Source of the DNA: Sphingobacteriales bacterium 50-39 | Lineage (GTDB): Bacteria; Bacteroidota; Bacteroidia; Chitinophagales; Chitinophagaceae | Assembly (NCBI GenBank): GCA_001898505.1 | Contig: MKTZ01000010.1 | Span: 62,001-126,000 of the forward strand | DNA: 64,000 bases | Direction of reading: 5' to 3' | Shown here: positions 63,067 to 64,000 of the stretch, piece by piece | Numbering within the stretch: the first letter of the stretch is position 1 | Layout: every line of letters starts with the position of its first letter | Notes under the pieces: model-generated | The model's input: only the letters and a program-made list of their open reading frames with translations | What the model was told of the DNA's origin: nothing | The model's database searches: none | Translations under genes and position numbers: made by a program

Positions 63067-63732
63067 ATGAAACCACTAACCATCATCGTCTTTTTCGGGA
63101 TACTCTTTCAACTAAGTGTTTTTCCCGTATCAGCGCAGCGGAAAATATCCGAGATGACCCTCGTATATGACTACACTGCCGGCACGGATAAACCCTCTTC
63201 CGGTGGGGAGAACGCCACACACACCATCTATATCAAGGGAAGCAAGAGCCGGAGCGAGATCGTCGCCTCGAATTTCTCTTCTACGGTGATCTTCGATGCC
63301 AACACCAGCTTTGGAGTGATCTTAAAGGAGGTGAGCGGGCAGAAACTGCTGATCAGGATGAATCCGGACAATTGGAAGGAGCGTAACAGCCGATATGACG
63401 GGGTGGTCTATAAGCCCACAGGAGAGACCCGGGAGATCGCAGGATATAAATGCGCGAAAGCTGTGGGCCAGACCAAATGGGGCGCTACGATCACCGTATT
63501 TTATACAAAGGATATCATTCCCGAGAATAAGGAATATGACCCTCCGTTCCGCAACCTGGATGGTCTGCCCCTGGAATATGAGCTTACCAACGGGGATTTT
63601 AAGATAAAGTACCGGGTTTCCAGGATCAGCCTGAATCCTGTTCCAGCCTCAAAATTCGATATACCCAAGTCGGGCTACCGGGAAATGAACTACGAAGAAA
63701 GTAAGAAATTGAAAGGGGATGCCGCAGGTTAG
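63067..63732 (+). CDS. Secreted protein, DUF4412/GLPGLI-like
   Basis: 221 residues with a signal peptide (MKPLTIIVFFGILFQLSVFPVSAQ). The mature part is a beta-rich domain: SEMTLVYDYTAG, THTIYIKGSKSRSEIV, then GETREIAGYKCAKAVGQ and TITVFYTKDI, which are typical of DUF4412/GLPGLI-type secreted proteins of Bacteroidota. Function unknown, possibly in the cell envelope or gliding. The stop overlaps the end of the convergent gene by 4 nt. 60 nt after yidC. Confidence 0.7.
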   Translation: MKPLTIIVFFGILFQLSVFPVSAQRKISEMTLVYDYTAGTDKPSSGGENATHTIYIKGSKSRSEIVASNFSSTVIFDANTSFGVILKEVSGQKLLIRMNPDNWKERNSRYDGVVYKPTGETREIAGYKCAKAVGQTKWGATITVFYTKDIIPENKEYDPPFRNLDGLPLEYELTNGDFKIKYRVSRISLNPVPASKFDIPKSGYREMNYEESKKLKGDAAG

Positions 63733-64000
63733 CGGTGCATCCTGATCCTCAGATCCAGTAACTGAAGATTGGTCTTGTTGGTACCATCGGAAAGTCCGGG
63801 TATGTTAACTTTATACTTATAGGGCATGATAAAGATGCTGTTGCCCCTCTCGTAGGTAACCAGTGTATTGAAGGAAATGGTAGTCTTTGTCCTTTCCTGA
63901 CCCAGGAAGTAGCTGCCGCTGTAATTGGGCGAGGATTTAAGGGTGAAATTACCCGTCGTGCGAATGGGGGTGAACTCAGTCTTTAGGGGTACTGTCTTGT
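63729..64000 (-). CDS. Uncharacterised protein, C-terminal end (partial)
   Basis: An open minus-strand frame runs from the window edge to a TAA whose complement is at 63729-63731, with no start inside. The last 90 residues are beta-rich (FTLKSSPNYSGSYFLG, KTTISFNTLVTYER, IFIMPYKYKVNIPGL) and end in LQLLDLRIRMHR. No family recognised. The alternating polar/hydrophobic strands suggest an envelope or periplasmic protein. Its stop lies 4 nt inside the convergent DUF4412-like gene. Confidence 0.55.
   Translation of the reverse strand, partial: KTVPLKTEFTPIRTTGNFTLKSSPNYSGSYFLGQERTKTTISFNTLVTYERGNSIFIMPYKYKVNIPGLSDGTNKTNLQLLDLRIRMHR

Overview
The window reads as a chromosomal segment of a Bacteroidota bacterium, most likely a Chitinophagaceae/Chitinophaga-like soil or plant-associated glycan degrader. 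This rests on the SusC/SusD pair, the GH92/GH29/GH97 enzymes with Bacteroidota-type signal peptides, type III glutamine synthetase, ClpC, MacB/FtsX-like permeases, TAnnTTTG-like promoter boxes and weak Shine-Dalgarno use. The assignment comes from gene content and no alignment was run.

Layout. (1) 1-1363: the end of a YCII/DGPF protein coupled to an ECF42-type sigma factor with a C-terminal DUF6596/TPR region. (2) 1.4-5.6 kb: a mobilization module (MobC, MobB relaxase, coiled-coil membrane protein, unknown helical protein, DUF5710/zinc-ribbon protein) and a Crp/Fnr regulator, followed by a frameshifted DUF1016/YhcG remnant. No recombinase is seen here, so this looks like a stranded element. 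(3) 6.3-30.5 kb: a polysaccharide utilization locus with a secreted unknown, a GH92 alpha-mannosidase carrying extra C-terminal domains, SusC, SusD, an FG-GAP/ASPIC-UnbV (CRTAC1-like) lipoprotein, two GH29 alpha-L-fucosidases, a GH97 enzyme, a LacI regulator and a FadR-type GntR regulator. A group II intron encoding a maturase sits between susD and the FG-GAP gene. Two near-palindromic LacI-type operators lie between the divergent GH92 and susC genes. The enzyme set suggests a fucosylated, alpha-mannose- and alpha-galactose- or alpha-glucose-containing glycan.

(4) 30.54-41.83 kb: an integrated genomic island bounded by an imperfect direct repeat of about 45 bp. The right copy lies just downstream of tRNA-Asp(GTC), next to a tyrosine integrase that reads inward. 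Cargo: a PIN toxin-antitoxin pair, an orphan FtsX-like permease, two uncharacterised genes 2 nt apart, an AbiEi/AbiEii system with two matching 19-bp inverted repeats in its promoter, an HNH-type protein, small membrane proteins, a large unknown protein and a decayed serine recombinase. This island holds the least explained genes of the window.

(5) 42-64 kb: housekeeping genes: accA, dapA, rnz, a decaying fructosamine kinase, a STAS protein, clpC, cmk, glnN (GSIII), a membrane protein with a GT4 glycosyltransferase, purL (with an in-frame insertion coding for about 20 residues), hldD, proC, a small membrane protein, pyrG, yidC, a secreted unknown, and the 3' end of one more gene on the minus strand.
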